From an uncultured Pelagibacteraceae bacterium (GTDB taxonomy: Bacteria; Pseudomonadota; Alphaproteobacteria; Pelagibacterales; Pelagibacteraceae): a DNA stretch of 57,044 nt. Location: NCBI GenBank assembly GCA_902613065.1, contig CACMFU010000009.1:1-57044 (forward strand), written 5' to 3'. Positions within the stretch are counted from its first letter, which is position 1, and each line of letters begins with the position of its first letter. Made by a program: the position numbers and the translations under genes. The notes under the pieces are model-generated. The model was given only the letters and a program-made list of their open reading frames with translations. It was not told the origin of the DNA and ran no database searches. This document shows, piece after piece, positions 27,598 to 36,128 of this stretch.

Positions 27598-28676
27598 TGA
27601 AAATTAATGGCGTTAAATATAAAACAATTTGGTTCGATGAAGAAAAAGAAGTTGCAAAAATTATAGATCAGACAAAGCTGCCACATAAATTTGTAATAAA
27701 AGAATTAAGTTCAGTTAAAGATGCAATAAATGCTATTAAAACAATGGAAGTTCGAGGTGCTCCATTAATCGGAGGCACAGCTGCATTTGGATTAGTTTTA
27801 GCTATAAAAGAAAATAACAGTTTAGATTTTATAAAAAAAAGTTCAGAGGAATTAGTTGCATCTAGACCAACAGCAATAAATCTCCAATGGGCAATACATA
27901 GAATGAATAACAAATTATCATTTGTTAAACCTGAAGATTTATTTAGAGTTGCACTCAATGAGGCTAAGGAAATTTGTAAAGAAGATGAGAGGTTTTGTGA
28001 AAGTATTGGTAAAAATGGATTAAATATTATTGAAGATATATATAATAAAAAAAAAGATACGGTAAATATTCTCACACATTGTAATGCAGGTTGGTTAGCT
28101 ACAATAGATTGGGGGACAGCAACTTCTCCTATTTATCATGCACATAAAAAAGGAATACCAATACATGTTTGGGTAGATGAAACTAGACCAAGAAATCAAG
28201 GAGCAAACCTTACATCATATGAACTTAATGAAGAAGACATTCCAAATACAATTATAGCAGATAATACCGGTGGAATATTAATGCAAAGAGGACAGGTTGA
28301 TATGTGTATTGTTGGAACAGATAGAACATTATCTAACGGAGATGTGTGCAATAAAATTGGAACATATTTAAAAGCTCTTGCAGCTCATGATAATAAGGTA
28401 CCTTTTTATGTTGCTTTACCAAGTTCAACGATAGATTGGAATTTAAAAAACTCCAAAGATATTCCAATAGAAGAAAGAGATCCAAAAGAACTTTCTCATG
28501 TGGATGGAATTAACAAAGATAATAAAGTTGATAAAGTTTTAATTTATCCAGAGAAAAGTAAATCATTAAATTTGGCTTTTGATGTAACACCAGCTAAGTA
28601 TGTTACATCATTAATAACAGAAAAAGGAATATGTGAAGCCTCTACTGAAGGTTTAAATGGTCTCTTCAAAAACTAA
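27597..28676 (+). CDS. mtnA: Methylthioribose-1-phosphate isomerase
   Basis: This 359-residue enzyme of the eIF2B-like fold has EVRGAPLIGGTAAFG near residues 53-67, NILTHCNAGWLATIDWGTA with the catalytic Cys near residue 162, WVDETRPRNQGANLT and VGTDRTLSNGDVCNKIGTY with the catalytic Asp. It converts methylthioribose-1-phosphate to methylthioribulose-1-phosphate. It is coupled to mtnP by a 1-nt overlap, and its last 20 bases overlap the following class II aldolase gene. The order follows the order of reactions. Confidence 0.93.
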   Translation: MKINGVKYKTIWFDEEKEVAKIIDQTKLPHKFVIKELSSVKDAINAIKTMEVRGAPLIGGTAAFGLVLAIKENNSLDFIKKSSEELVASRPTAINLQWAIHRMNNKLSFVKPEDLFRVALNEAKEICKEDERFCESIGKNGLNIIEDIYNKKKDTVNILTHCNAGWLATIDWGTATSPIYHAHKKGIPIHVWVDETRPRNQGANLTSYELNEEDIPNTIIADNTGGILMQRGQVDMCIVGTDRTLSNGDVCNKIGTYLKALAAHDNKVPFYVALPSSTIDWNLKNSKDIPIEERDPKELSHVDGINKDNKVDKVLIYPEKSKSLNLAFDVTPAKYVTSLITEKGICEASTEGLNGLFKN

Positions 28677-29301
28677 TAAAAAGAAAAATGATATTATTAA
28701 GTTTTCCAAAATGCTTAATGACAAAAAATTATCAGCTTTAAGATCTGGCAATATATCAGTCAGACATAACAATGGTTTTTTTATTACCCCTTCAGGAAAA
28801 AAATACTCATCACTAAAAGTAAAAGATATAGTGTTTGTAAGTCTAGATGGAAAGTATGAAAAAAAATATAAACCTTCATCAGAATGGAGATTTCATCAAG
28901 ATATTTATGTTAAAAAGAAAGATGCTCAAGCAATAGTCCACTCACATTCAACTAATGCAACAGCTTTATCTGTCCACAAAAAACCTATTCCAGCCTTTCA
29001 TTACATGGTTGCACTCGCAGGAGGTAACGATATTAAATGTGCAAAATACGCAACTTATGGAACAAGAGAGCTTTCAAAAAATATATTAAAAGCTTTGGAT
29101 AATAGAAAAGCCTGTTTGATTGCAAATCACGGTCAGATTGCATTTGATAATAATTTACCTGATGCTTTTGAATTAGCTCAAGAAGTTGAAAATTTGAGTT
29201 TACAGTATATAACCGCTCTTAAGATTGGAAAGCCAAAAATACTTTCCTTAAAAGAAATGAATAAAGTTTTAAAAAAAGCTAAAAATTATAAAAGAGATTA
29301 A
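28657..29301 (+). CDS. Class II aldolase/adducin family protein (methylthioribulose-1-P aldolase or dehydratase)
   Basis: This 214-residue zinc enzyme has LRSGNISVRHNNGFFITPSG near residue 30 and the metal-binding IVHSHSTNATALS (two His) near residue 95. LIANHGQIAFDN carries a third His near residue 150, and a Glu sits in SSEWRFH. Placed right after mtnP and mtnA, it should act on methylthioribulose-1-phosphate. It may be an Ald2-like aldolase giving DHAP and methylthioacetaldehyde (the DHAP shunt described in Rhodospirillum), or an MtnB-like dehydratase. No mtnC or mtnD genes follow, which favours the shunt. The start overlaps mtnA by 20 bases; no in-frame start avoids this without losing conserved sequence. 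Confidence 0.78.
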   Translation: MVSSKTNKKKNDIIKFSKMLNDKKLSALRSGNISVRHNNGFFITPSGKKYSSLKVKDIVFVSLDGKYEKKYKPSSEWRFHQDIYVKKKDAQAIVHSHSTNATALSVHKKPIPAFHYMVALAGGNDIKCAKYATYGTRELSKNILKALDNRKACLIANHGQIAFDNNLPDAFELAQEVENLSLQYITALKIGKPKILSLKEMNKVLKKAKNYKRD

Positions 29302-29303
29302 AT

Positions 29304-30344
29304 ATGACAAAGGTTGGAGAACATATAACTCTAGATATCATTGGAACTAAAAAAGAATATGATCCATCTTTTTATGAAAAGTTAGTTTATAAAATTGCAA
29401 AATTAGCAAAAGTAACAGTTTTAAAGATTTCAAAATATAAATTTGAACCTCAAGGCTTTACATTAGTTGCATTACTTGCTGAAAGTCACATTAGTTTTCA
29501 CACTTTTCCAGAAAATGAAATTATAAGTTTTGATTTTTTTACTTGCGGTAAAGTTTCACCATCAGTTGCTCTTAAAGTAATTAAAGAAGAAATAGAACAC
29601 AAACAAATTATTATTAAGGAATTTAACAGAGATACGATTGATCTATATCATGATAATTATAGTTCACCAGGATTAAAAAAATCTTATGTTGTAAATAAAG
29701 TATTAGAAAATTTTAAATCTAAGGTTGGTCAATACATTGAAATACTTGATTTAGAACAATTTGGAAAAGCTTTATTTATTGATAATGAAATACAAGTCGC
29801 TGAGAGTGATGAACATTTATATAGCTCAACCTTTGTAAATTCTGGTCTTAATTTGAATTCAAATAAAGAGAAAGCTGCAATTATTGGTGGAGGTGACGGT
29901 GGGGTAGCAAGAGAATGTATTTCACAAAACTTTGGATTTATAGATTGGTATGAATTAGATCCTGAGGTTGTTGATGTATGCGATAAACATTTAAGCAAAA
30001 TAGGAGAAAAGGCTACAGAAAAAAATTCAGTCAAATGTGTTTGGGGTGATGCATTTGAAAGCATAAAATCAGTAAAAGATAATACCTATGATCAAATTTT
30101 TGTTGATCTTAACGATGATCAATTTTGCATTGATTTAGCAGCAAAAAATATGTCATCTCTAGAAAGAATATTAAAACCTAAAGGTGTAATTACTGCTCAA
30201 GTTGGAAGCCAAGACAAAAAACCAAAACAAGTTGAAAATTGGTTAAATGTTTTTAACAAAAATTTTGGAAATACAAAACTTTCAAGAGTTTACATACCAA
30301 GTTTCGATTGTTCTTGGAATTTTTCCTCGTCAATAAATCATTAA
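29304..30344 (+). CDS. S-adenosylmethionine decarboxylase-spermidine synthase fusion
   Basis: This 346-residue protein joins two polyamine enzymes. Residues 1-110 are a prokaryotic AdoMet decarboxylase. ESHISFHTFPE places the self-cleavage site at Glu60-Ser61, so Ser61 would become the pyruvoyl group; His66 and Cys81 match known processing and catalytic residues. Residues about 115-346 are a spermidine synthase-type aminopropyltransferase with IIGGGDGGVARE, YELDPEVVDVCDKHL, GDAFESI and catalytic FVDLNDD. The usual YHE after the DE motif reads YSS, so the amine acceptor may differ from putrescine. It would make methylthioadenosine, the substrate of mtnP. It starts 2 bases after the aldolase gene. 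Confidence 0.88.
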   Translation: MTKVGEHITLDIIGTKKEYDPSFYEKLVYKIAKLAKVTVLKISKYKFEPQGFTLVALLAESHISFHTFPENEIISFDFFTCGKVSPSVALKVIKEEIEHKQIIIKEFNRDTIDLYHDNYSSPGLKKSYVVNKVLENFKSKVGQYIEILDLEQFGKALFIDNEIQVAESDEHLYSSTFVNSGLNLNSNKEKAAIIGGGDGGVARECISQNFGFIDWYELDPEVVDVCDKHLSKIGEKATEKNSVKCVWGDAFESIKSVKDNTYDQIFVDLNDDQFCIDLAAKNMSSLERILKPKGVITAQVGSQDKKPKQVENWLNVFNKNFGNTKLSRVYIPSFDCSWNFSSSINH

Positions 30345-30402
30345 TTTTACTTTTTAAAACAATAATTTTATGAAATAATCTTTAAAATTTTGGAGGAAAA
30401 AA

Positions 30403-31230
30403 ATGAAAAAATTAAAAGTATTAGGACTTGGTATTTTAATATCAACATTTCTAACAATTTCTTCAATTGCAGATCAAATTAAAATAGGAACCGAAGGCGC
30501 ATATCCGCCTTGGAATTCTAAAGATTCAGCGGGAAATTTGATCGGATTTGAAGTCGAATTAGCAAATGAATTATGCAAAATTATGAAGCATGATTGCACA
30601 ATTGTAGAGCAAGACTGGGATGGAATGATACCAGCTTTAGTTTCAAGAAAATTTGATGCCATCATGGCTGGAATGTCAATAACTAGTGAGAGAATGAAAA
30701 CAATAAACTTTTCTCAAGGTTATGCTGATGAAGTTGCATCATTAGCTGTGATGAAAGGATCGAAAAACGAAGGCCTTAAAACAATGTCAGCTATAAATTT
30801 ATCTGATGTAAGTGCTGATGAACAAGCAACACTAGATGTTTTGACCAAAGCATTTAAAGGTAAAACTATTGGTGTACAAACAGCAACAATTCACCAGAAC
30901 TTCTTAGAGTCTGGTTTAATGGGTAATGTAAAAATTAGAACTTACAAAACTCAAGACGAAGTAAACTTAGATTTATCTGCTGGTAGAATAGATGCAGCGC
31001 TAGCTGCAGCAGTTGCTTTTACAGATTATGCAGAAAAATCTGGTAAAGGAGTTGTATTAACTGGACCAACATTTGCGGGTGGAGATTTTGGAAATGGTGT
31101 TGGCGTAGGTATTAGAAAAGGTGACTCTAAACTTTTAAATGATTTTAATGCAGCAATTGATAAAGCTAGAGATGATGGCATTATTAGTAAGCTTGCTATA
31201 AAACATTTTGGTTTTGACGCTTCTATGTAA
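30403..31230 (+). CDS. Polar amino acid ABC transporter, periplasmic binding protein
   Basis: This 275-residue precursor has a signal peptide cut after SIAD near residue 24. The mature start IKIGTEGAYPPWNSKDSAGNLIGFEVELANELC is diagnostic of the HisJ/ArgT/OccT cluster-3 binding proteins, which favour lysine, arginine, ornithine, histidine or opines. AGMSITSERMKTINFSQGYADE and TIGVQTATIHQNFL are also typical. The start has a strong SD, GGAGG at 30392-30396. Two permease genes follow after a hairpin. No ATPase gene is present next to them. An arginine/ornithine-like ligand would suit the polyamine context but is not proven. Confidence 0.9.
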   Translation: MKKLKVLGLGILISTFLTISSIADQIKIGTEGAYPPWNSKDSAGNLIGFEVELANELCKIMKHDCTIVEQDWDGMIPALVSRKFDAIMAGMSITSERMKTINFSQGYADEVASLAVMKGSKNEGLKTMSAINLSDVSADEQATLDVLTKAFKGKTIGVQTATIHQNFLESGLMGNVKIRTYKTQDEVNLDLSAGRIDAALAAAVAFTDYAEKSGKGVVLTGPTFAGGDFGNGVGVGIRKGDSKLLNDFNAAIDKARDDGIISKLAIKHFGFDASM

Positions 31231-31241
31231 TAAATTATTTA

Positions 31242-31265
31242 TGGGTGGCTATAATTAGCCACCTA
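31242..31265 (+). terminator. Hairpin between amino acid binding-protein and permease genes
   Basis: Arms GGTGGCTA (31244-31251) and TAGCCACC (31256-31263) are exactly complementary with a 4-base loop, and two more outer pairs extend the stem. It starts 11 bases after the binding-protein stop and ends 4-6 bases before the permease ATG at 31270, where it would mask the ribosome-binding region. There is no T run, so it may block translation or 3'-exonuclease decay rather than terminate. Confidence 0.65.
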
Positions 31266-31269
31266 TATT

Positions 31270-31962
31270 ATGGAACTTCTATATTTTGGTGATAAAGGTT
31301 GGGGAGATGAGTTATTCTTTGCAACCTTAATGACAATTGCGGTTTCAATAACCGCAATGATAATTGGCTTTATATTTGCTGCTTTATTTACTCCATTAAA
31401 ATTATCTAACAACAAAATTCTAAACTCAATTGGTAATGCATACACCACTGTTATTAGAGGTGTGCCAGAGCTTCTTGTAATTTATTTATTTTTCTTTGGT
31501 GGAAGTGGAGCAATTATGTTTGTTGCTTCTATATTTGGTTATAATGATTACATCGAAATTAATGCTTTTTTAACAGGTTCGTTTTCAATAGGGATAATAT
31601 CGGGAGCATACTCAACTGAAGTATTTAGAGGAGCCCTACAATCAATTGATAAAGGTCAGTTTGAAGCTGCAAAAGTTTTAGGATTTAATAAATATATCTA
31701 CTTCTTTAAAATTATTTTGCCTCAAATGTTAAGATTAGCAATTCCAAACTTAAGTAATGTTTGGCAAATTACATTAAAAGATACTTCTCTTATATCTGTA
31801 ACGGGTTTAGTTGAAATAATGAGACAATCCTATATTGCAGCTGGTTCAACTAGAGATCCATTATTTTTTTACTCATTTGCAGCAGTTCTATACTTAATGC
31901 TTACGTTTTTAAGTATGCAATTATTAAATAGATTAGAAACAAAATATAGCAAAGGTTATTAA
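31270..31962 (+). CDS. Polar amino acid ABC transporter, permease (HisQ/OccQ type)
   Basis: This 230-residue inner-membrane protein has about five helices. It shows TTVIRGVPELLVIYLFFFG near residue 58, an extracytoplasmic region, and the EAA loop FEAAKVLGFNKYIYFFKIILPQMLRLAIPNLSN near residues 136-168 that contacts the ATPase. It pairs with the permease encoded next, with which it shares one base. A compact hairpin precedes the ATG, so translation is probably throttled relative to the binding protein. Confidence 0.9.
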   Translation: MELLYFGDKGWGDELFFATLMTIAVSITAMIIGFIFAALFTPLKLSNNKILNSIGNAYTTVIRGVPELLVIYLFFFGGSGAIMFVASIFGYNDYIEINAFLTGSFSIGIISGAYSTEVFRGALQSIDKGQFEAAKVLGFNKYIYFFKIILPQMLRLAIPNLSNVWQITLKDTSLISVTGLVEIMRQSYIAAGSTRDPLFFYSFAAVLYLMLTFLSMQLLNRLETKYSKGY

Positions 31963-32639
31963 TGGATATTGAATTAATGATTAGTAGTTTTCCAAAGTTG
32001 CTAAATGCAACTTTGATTACTCTTAAACTATTATCTGTATCTCTAATTCTTGGTCTTTTTATTGGATTAGGTTTTGCAATCTTGAGAATGAATAATAATA
32101 AGTTGATTAATAAATTTGCTTACGGATATTCATATATTTTTAGAGGAACACCTTTATTGGTTCAAATCTTCGTAATATATTTTGGATTAGGTCAAATTGA
32201 ATACTTAAGAACAACATTTTTGTGGGTAGTTTTAAAAGAACCATATTGGTGTGCAATAATAGCATTTTCATTAAATACTGGTGCTTATACATCAGAAATA
32301 TTGAGATCAGCTTTTCAAACTATAAAACCCGGATATTTAGAGGCTGGAAGAAGTTTAGGGATCCCCTCAAAGATTATTTTTACAAAAATACAAATTCCTA
32401 TTGCAATTAAACAATCTTTACCAGCTTATGGTAATGAAATTATTTTGATGCTTAAAGGCACATCTTTGGCAAGTACAGTCACTCTTATGGACTTAACGGG
32501 TGTTGCTAAATATATAATTTCAACAACTTTTAAGCCTATCGAGGTATTTATTGTGGCGGGAGGTATTTACTTGTTTATGACTTTTATAATTCATAATGTA
32601 ATTAAATATTTAGAAAAAAAATATGGATTTCAAACATGA
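31962..32639 (+). CDS. Polar amino acid ABC transporter, permease (HisM/OccM type)
   Basis: This 225-residue membrane protein is the partner of the permease at 31270. It has YSYIFRGTPLLVQIFVIYFGLGQ near residue 52 and the EAA loop LEAGRSLGIPSKIIFTKIQIPIAIKQSLPAYGNE near residue 126. It overlaps the preceding gene by one base and the following Nit-type amidase gene by four. In HisJ-type operons the ATPase gene would be expected here, and it is absent; the ATPase must be encoded elsewhere or shared with another transporter. Confidence 0.9.
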   Translation: MDIELMISSFPKLLNATLITLKLLSVSLILGLFIGLGFAILRMNNNKLINKFAYGYSYIFRGTPLLVQIFVIYFGLGQIEYLRTTFLWVVLKEPYWCAIIAFSLNTGAYTSEILRSAFQTIKPGYLEAGRSLGIPSKIIFTKIQIPIAIKQSLPAYGNEIILMLKGTSLASTVTLMDLTGVAKYIISTTFKPIEVFIVAGGIYLFMTFIIHNVIKYLEKKYGFQT

Positions 32640-33421
32640 AAATAGCATGTATACAATTATCAAGTGGAGAAAATTACGAAAGTAATTTCAAAGATATTCT
32701 TAAATATGTAAATCAAGCTATAAAAAATAAATCTGATTTAATTATTACACCTGAAACCTCTTCTTTGATGTCTAGTAGTAAAGAAACACTATTTAAATAT
32801 TCATTTGAAATGAATAAAGATCCAATTTTAAAGAAAATTAAACAAGTTTCAAAAAAATATAAGAAATGGATTTTACTCGGATCAATTTGCGTTAAGGTTA
32901 AAAATAAACTTAGAAATAGATCTATACTGGTTGGACCAAATGGAAAAATTGTCAAATATTATGATAAAATTAATATGTTTGATGTTAAAATTCCAAATAA
33001 AGAGCAACACAAAGAAAGTAAAACTTTTAAAGCAGGAAATAAATTAGTATCTGCCAATTTACCTTGGGGAAAAATAGGTTTTACAATCTGTTTTGATCTG
33101 AGATTTCCAGAACTTTACAGGAATTTATCAAAAAAAAATTTAAGTTTTATTGCTGTTCCATCAGCTTTCACAAAGTTTACGGGACAAAAACATTGGTTAA
33201 CACTTTTAAGAGCAAGAGCGATTGAAAATTTTTGTTATATTTTTGCACCAGCTCAAACTGGTAAAAATACCCCTAAAAGAGAAACATTTGGTCATACAAC
33301 GATTATTTCTCCAGATGGGAAAATTTTGGCATTAAAAAAATTAGGTAAGGGTGTAATTTATTCAAAAATTAACCCCAAGCTCTCTATGGATTTAAGAAAA
33401 ATAATTCCAAGTTTGATTTAA
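32636..33421 (+). CDS. Nit/nitrilase-superfamily amidase (deaminated glutathione amidase-like)
   Basis: This 261-residue C-N hydrolase has the catalytic triad Glu40 in ITPET, Lys111 in YDKINMFD and Cys152 in ICFDLRFPEL. The wording around these residues, with KINMFDVKIP and LRARAIENFCYIFAPAQTG, fits the Nit1/Nit2 group that hydrolyses deaminated glutathione or omega-amides. N-carbamoylputrescine or another amide is a less likely option. The ATG overlaps the stop of the upstream permease gene (ATGA), so it is cotranscribed with the amino acid transporter. Its stop overlaps the convergent ATP-grasp gene by 4 bases. Confidence 0.85.
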   Translation: MKIACIQLSSGENYESNFKDILKYVNQAIKNKSDLIITPETSSLMSSSKETLFKYSFEMNKDPILKKIKQVSKKYKKWILLGSICVKVKNKLRNRSILVGPNGKIVKYYDKINMFDVKIPNKEQHKESKTFKAGNKLVSANLPWGKIGFTICFDLRFPELYRNLSKKNLSFIAVPSAFTKFTGQKHWLTLLRARAIENFCYIFAPAQTGKNTPKRETFGHTTIISPDGKILALKKLGKGVIYSKINPKLSMDLRKIIPSLI

Positions 33422-34866
33422 TTCCTACTATCAACAATCAATGTGTCTTTAGATCCACCGCCTTGAGAACTATTAACTATTGTACTACCTTTTTTTAGAG
33501 CAACTCTAGTTAATCCACCAGTTGTAACATAAGTTGATTTACCTGTTAAAATAAAAGGTCTTAAATCTAAATGTCTTGGTTCAATGTTATCAGGTGTGAT
33601 TGTTGGAACAGTAGAAAGAATTTCTAATGGTTGTGCAATGTAATTTCTTGGATTTTTTTTGATATTTTTTATCATTTCTTCTTTTTCAGCTTTTGAGGCC
33701 TTAGGACCAATCATAATTCCATAGCCTCCTGATGCATTTGAAGGTTTCACAACATATTTAGAGATATTGTCTATAACATGTTCTCTATTTTTTTTATCTC
33801 CACAAAGAAGAGTTTCAACTTGATCTATAATTGGTTGCTCACCTAAATAGTAAATTATCATTTTATTAACATAGGAATAAACCGCTTTATCATCTGCAAC
33901 ACCTGTTCCTAAAGCATTTATTATTCCAACATTTCCTTTTCTCCAACATTTGAAAACGCCAGGTACACCTAATAAGGATCCTTTAAAAAAAACTTTTGGA
34001 TCCATAAAATTGTCGTCTATTCGTCTATAAATACAATCTACTTTCAAAGGACCTTTGACGGTTTTCATGTAAACATGATCGTTTTCAACAAATAAATCTT
34101 TTCCTTCTACCAAGGCTATTCCCATTTGTTCCGCTAAAAAAGAGTGTTCAAAATAAGCTGAATTATAAATACCAGGTGTTAATAAAACCATGTGTGGGTT
34201 ATTAGTTTTCTTTGGAATACACTCTGTCATACAATTATATAATTTATTTGCATATTGATGAACTGAAGAAACTTTATATCTTGTAAATAGTTCTGGAAAA
34301 ATATCTCTCATTACCATTCTATTCTCTAGCATATATGAAACACCAGACGGAACTCTTAAATTATCTTCAAGAACTAAAAAATCCCCATCAATGTTTTTTA
34401 TAAGATCAATCCCAGAAATATTTGACCATGCTTTGTGTTTTGGGGAGAAACCTTCACATTCTTTTAAATATAAAGGAGAATTAAAAATTAATTCATTAGG
34501 TATTACTTTATCTTTAAATATTTTTTTTGCATTATAGACGTCATCGATAAATAAATTTAGTGCCTTAACTCTTTGTGCAAGTCCTTTTGCAACCTTTAAC
34601 CATTGACTTTTTGGTATAATTCTAGGAATGATGTCTAAAGGCCATTTTTTCTCTTCAGCTCTATTGTTTGCAGCATAAACTCTAAAGTTTATTCCTCTAG
34701 CGCTTATTGTACTTTGACAATTTTTCTCAATCTCTTGTAATTTTTTTTTTCCATATTTTTCAAGTATACCTGCAATGATTTTAGCATGACTTCTCAACTT
34801 CTTCTCTTTACTGATATATCCATCAAAAGTTGATTTTGAATCGTAATTTTTCCAAAAATCAGACAT
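33418..34866 (-). CDS. Circularly permuted ATP-grasp type 2 protein (DUF404/DUF407)
   Basis: This 482-residue protein has the CP-ATP-grasp family blocks: ISARGINFRVY, LDIIPRIIP, LVLEDNLRVPSGVSYMLENR near residue 168, VDCIYRRIDDNFMDP, GNVGIINALGTGVADDKAVY, VVKPSNASGGYGIMIG and a C-terminal RHLDLRPFIL. It is predicted to form a peptide or amide bond with ATP. In many proteobacteria this gene sits with an alpha-E protein, a transglutaminase-like protease and Anbu. Here only Anbu remains beside it, divergently, across 115 bases. The reaction and substrate are unknown. Confidence 0.88.
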   Translation of the reverse strand: MSDFWKNYDSKSTFDGYISKEKKLRSHAKIIAGILEKYGKKKLQEIEKNCQSTISARGINFRVYAANNRAEEKKWPLDIIPRIIPKSQWLKVAKGLAQRVKALNLFIDDVYNAKKIFKDKVIPNELIFNSPLYLKECEGFSPKHKAWSNISGIDLIKNIDGDFLVLEDNLRVPSGVSYMLENRMVMRDIFPELFTRYKVSSVHQYANKLYNCMTECIPKKTNNPHMVLLTPGIYNSAYFEHSFLAEQMGIALVEGKDLFVENDHVYMKTVKGPLKVDCIYRRIDDNFMDPKVFFKGSLLGVPGVFKCWRKGNVGIINALGTGVADDKAVYSYVNKMIIYYLGEQPIIDQVETLLCGDKKNREHVIDNISKYVVKPSNASGGYGIMIGPKASKAEKEEMIKNIKKNPRNYIAQPLEILSTVPTITPDNIEPRHLDLRPFILTGKSTYVTTGGLTRVALKKGSTIVNSSQGGGSKDTLIVDSRN

Positions 34867-34981
34867 ATTAACTTAATTTTTTTACATAAGAGTTAAATAA
34901 GCAAATGATTAAATTCGATATCTGATATGAAATAAATGGGTTTTATTGTAATCACATATAATTTAAATAGTTAACTTTAAT

Positions 34982-35704
34982 ATGACTTATTGTATTGGCA
35001 TTAAAACAGAGACAGGACTAGTTTTTGCATCAGACTCCAGAACAAATGCAGGATTGGACAATGTAAATATATATTCTAAAATGCTTACGCACGATATTGG
35101 AGATAGAACAATAGTAATTGTTACATCAGGAAATCTTGGAACTTCTCAAGCAGTTTATAATTCAATAAAAAAAGATTTAAAAAGCGAAACAGGTATTATG
35201 AATTTAAATACCTGTAGTGATTTTGAACAAATTGCTTCCTATATTGGCTCTCTTAATATTGAACATTCATCTCCACAGGGAATAAATACTGATAGCGTTT
35301 TACTTGGTTCAACATTTATTGTTGGTGGTCAAATAAAAAATCAACCTCCTGAACTATACTTAGTTTACCCTCAAGGTAATTATATTCGTCCAGCAGATAG
35401 CAAACCATATTTAGTAATAGGAGAAGTAAAATATGGAAAACCTATTTTAGATAGAGTAATTACTCCACAAGTCTCAATTGGAGATGCATCGAGATGTGCG
35501 CTGATATCAATGGACTCTACATTAAAAAGTGATTTAACTGTTGGTCCACCAATAGACTTTGCTGTTATAAAAAAAGATGAAATTAAAATAGCATCACTTA
35601 AATGTTTAAATATGAATGACCCTGAATTTTCTAAAGTTTGTAATCAGTGGTCTCAAGGTATTTTTAAAATATTTGACTCTTTTCAAAGATTTGATTGGGA
35701 ATAA
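34982..35704 (+). CDS. Anbu, proteasome-like beta-type protease
   Basis: This 240-residue Ntn hydrolase has the Anbu start MTYCIGIKTETGLVFASDSRTNAGLDN, where Thr2 would be the N-terminal nucleophile after Met removal and Asp18 and nearby residues complete the site. TIVIVTSGNLG and the long C-terminal half match the predicted proteasome-type protease family (COG3484). Anbu assembles into large rings or helices in other bacteria; its targets are not established. It is divergent from the ATP-grasp gene, which is usually in the same cluster. The convergent DUF6165 gene ends 2 bases after its stop. Confidence 0.9.
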   Translation: MTYCIGIKTETGLVFASDSRTNAGLDNVNIYSKMLTHDIGDRTIVIVTSGNLGTSQAVYNSIKKDLKSETGIMNLNTCSDFEQIASYIGSLNIEHSSPQGINTDSVLLGSTFIVGGQIKNQPPELYLVYPQGNYIRPADSKPYLVIGEVKYGKPILDRVITPQVSIGDASRCALISMDSTLKSDLTVGPPIDFAVIKKDEIKIASLKCLNMNDPEFSKVCNQWSQGIFKIFDSFQRFDWE

Positions 35705-35706
35705 AA

Positions 35707-36096
35707 TTAATACTTTGTGTATTCTTTAATTTCTTTAATTTTAGAACCAGTTTTATTATTTATTTCTAATTTTAATTTTGCCCTTTCATCATTTAGGAAG
35801 TGAACATCTCTTGATAATTTAATAAATTTTTCACCAAAATCAGAATTTTTTTCACATAATCTTTTATCATCTTCTATTACCCAAAGCTTTGAATTAATTT
35901 CTTTTAGTGAGTTATATAAATTTTCAATTTCACTGTAATTTTTAATATTTGTATTTAATTGATCTTTTAAAATTTTATATTCATCATTTATGAAATTTAG
36001 TTTTTCAGGATCTTTAATTTTTTCAGATTTAATTTCTAAAATTGAAATTTTATCTAGTAATTCTCCAATTGATACTTCCACTAAAATTTTATTCAT
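35707..36096 (-). CDS. DUF6165 family protein
   Basis: This 129-residue mostly helical protein begins KILVEVSIGELLDKISILEIKSEKI. Later come LKEINSKLWVIEDDKRLCE and FIKLSRDVHFLNDERAKLKLEINN, the pattern of DUF6165. Such genes commonly lie beside glycosyltransferases and tetratricopeptide proteins, and here a GT9 gene is divergent at 32 bases. It could be an accessory of surface glycan assembly; this is inference from context. No catalytic residues are obvious. The coiled-coil tendency is strong throughout. Confidence 0.8.
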   Translation of the reverse strand: MNKILVEVSIGELLDKISILEIKSEKIKDPEKLNFINDEYKILKDQLNTNIKNYSEIENLYNSLKEINSKLWVIEDDKRLCEKNSDFGEKFIKLSRDVHFLNDERAKLKLEINNKTGSKIKEIKEYTKY

Positions 36097-36128
36097 ATAA
36101 ATCGATATTATGTTAAGTTGTTAAAAAT

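Noticed and set aside
27668..28075. Long antisense reading frame inside mtnA (135 residues, minus strand)
   Set aside because: It lies entirely within a gene with clear catalytic motifs, and its translation is a low-complexity Ser/Leu/Ile-rich shadow without a recognisable domain.
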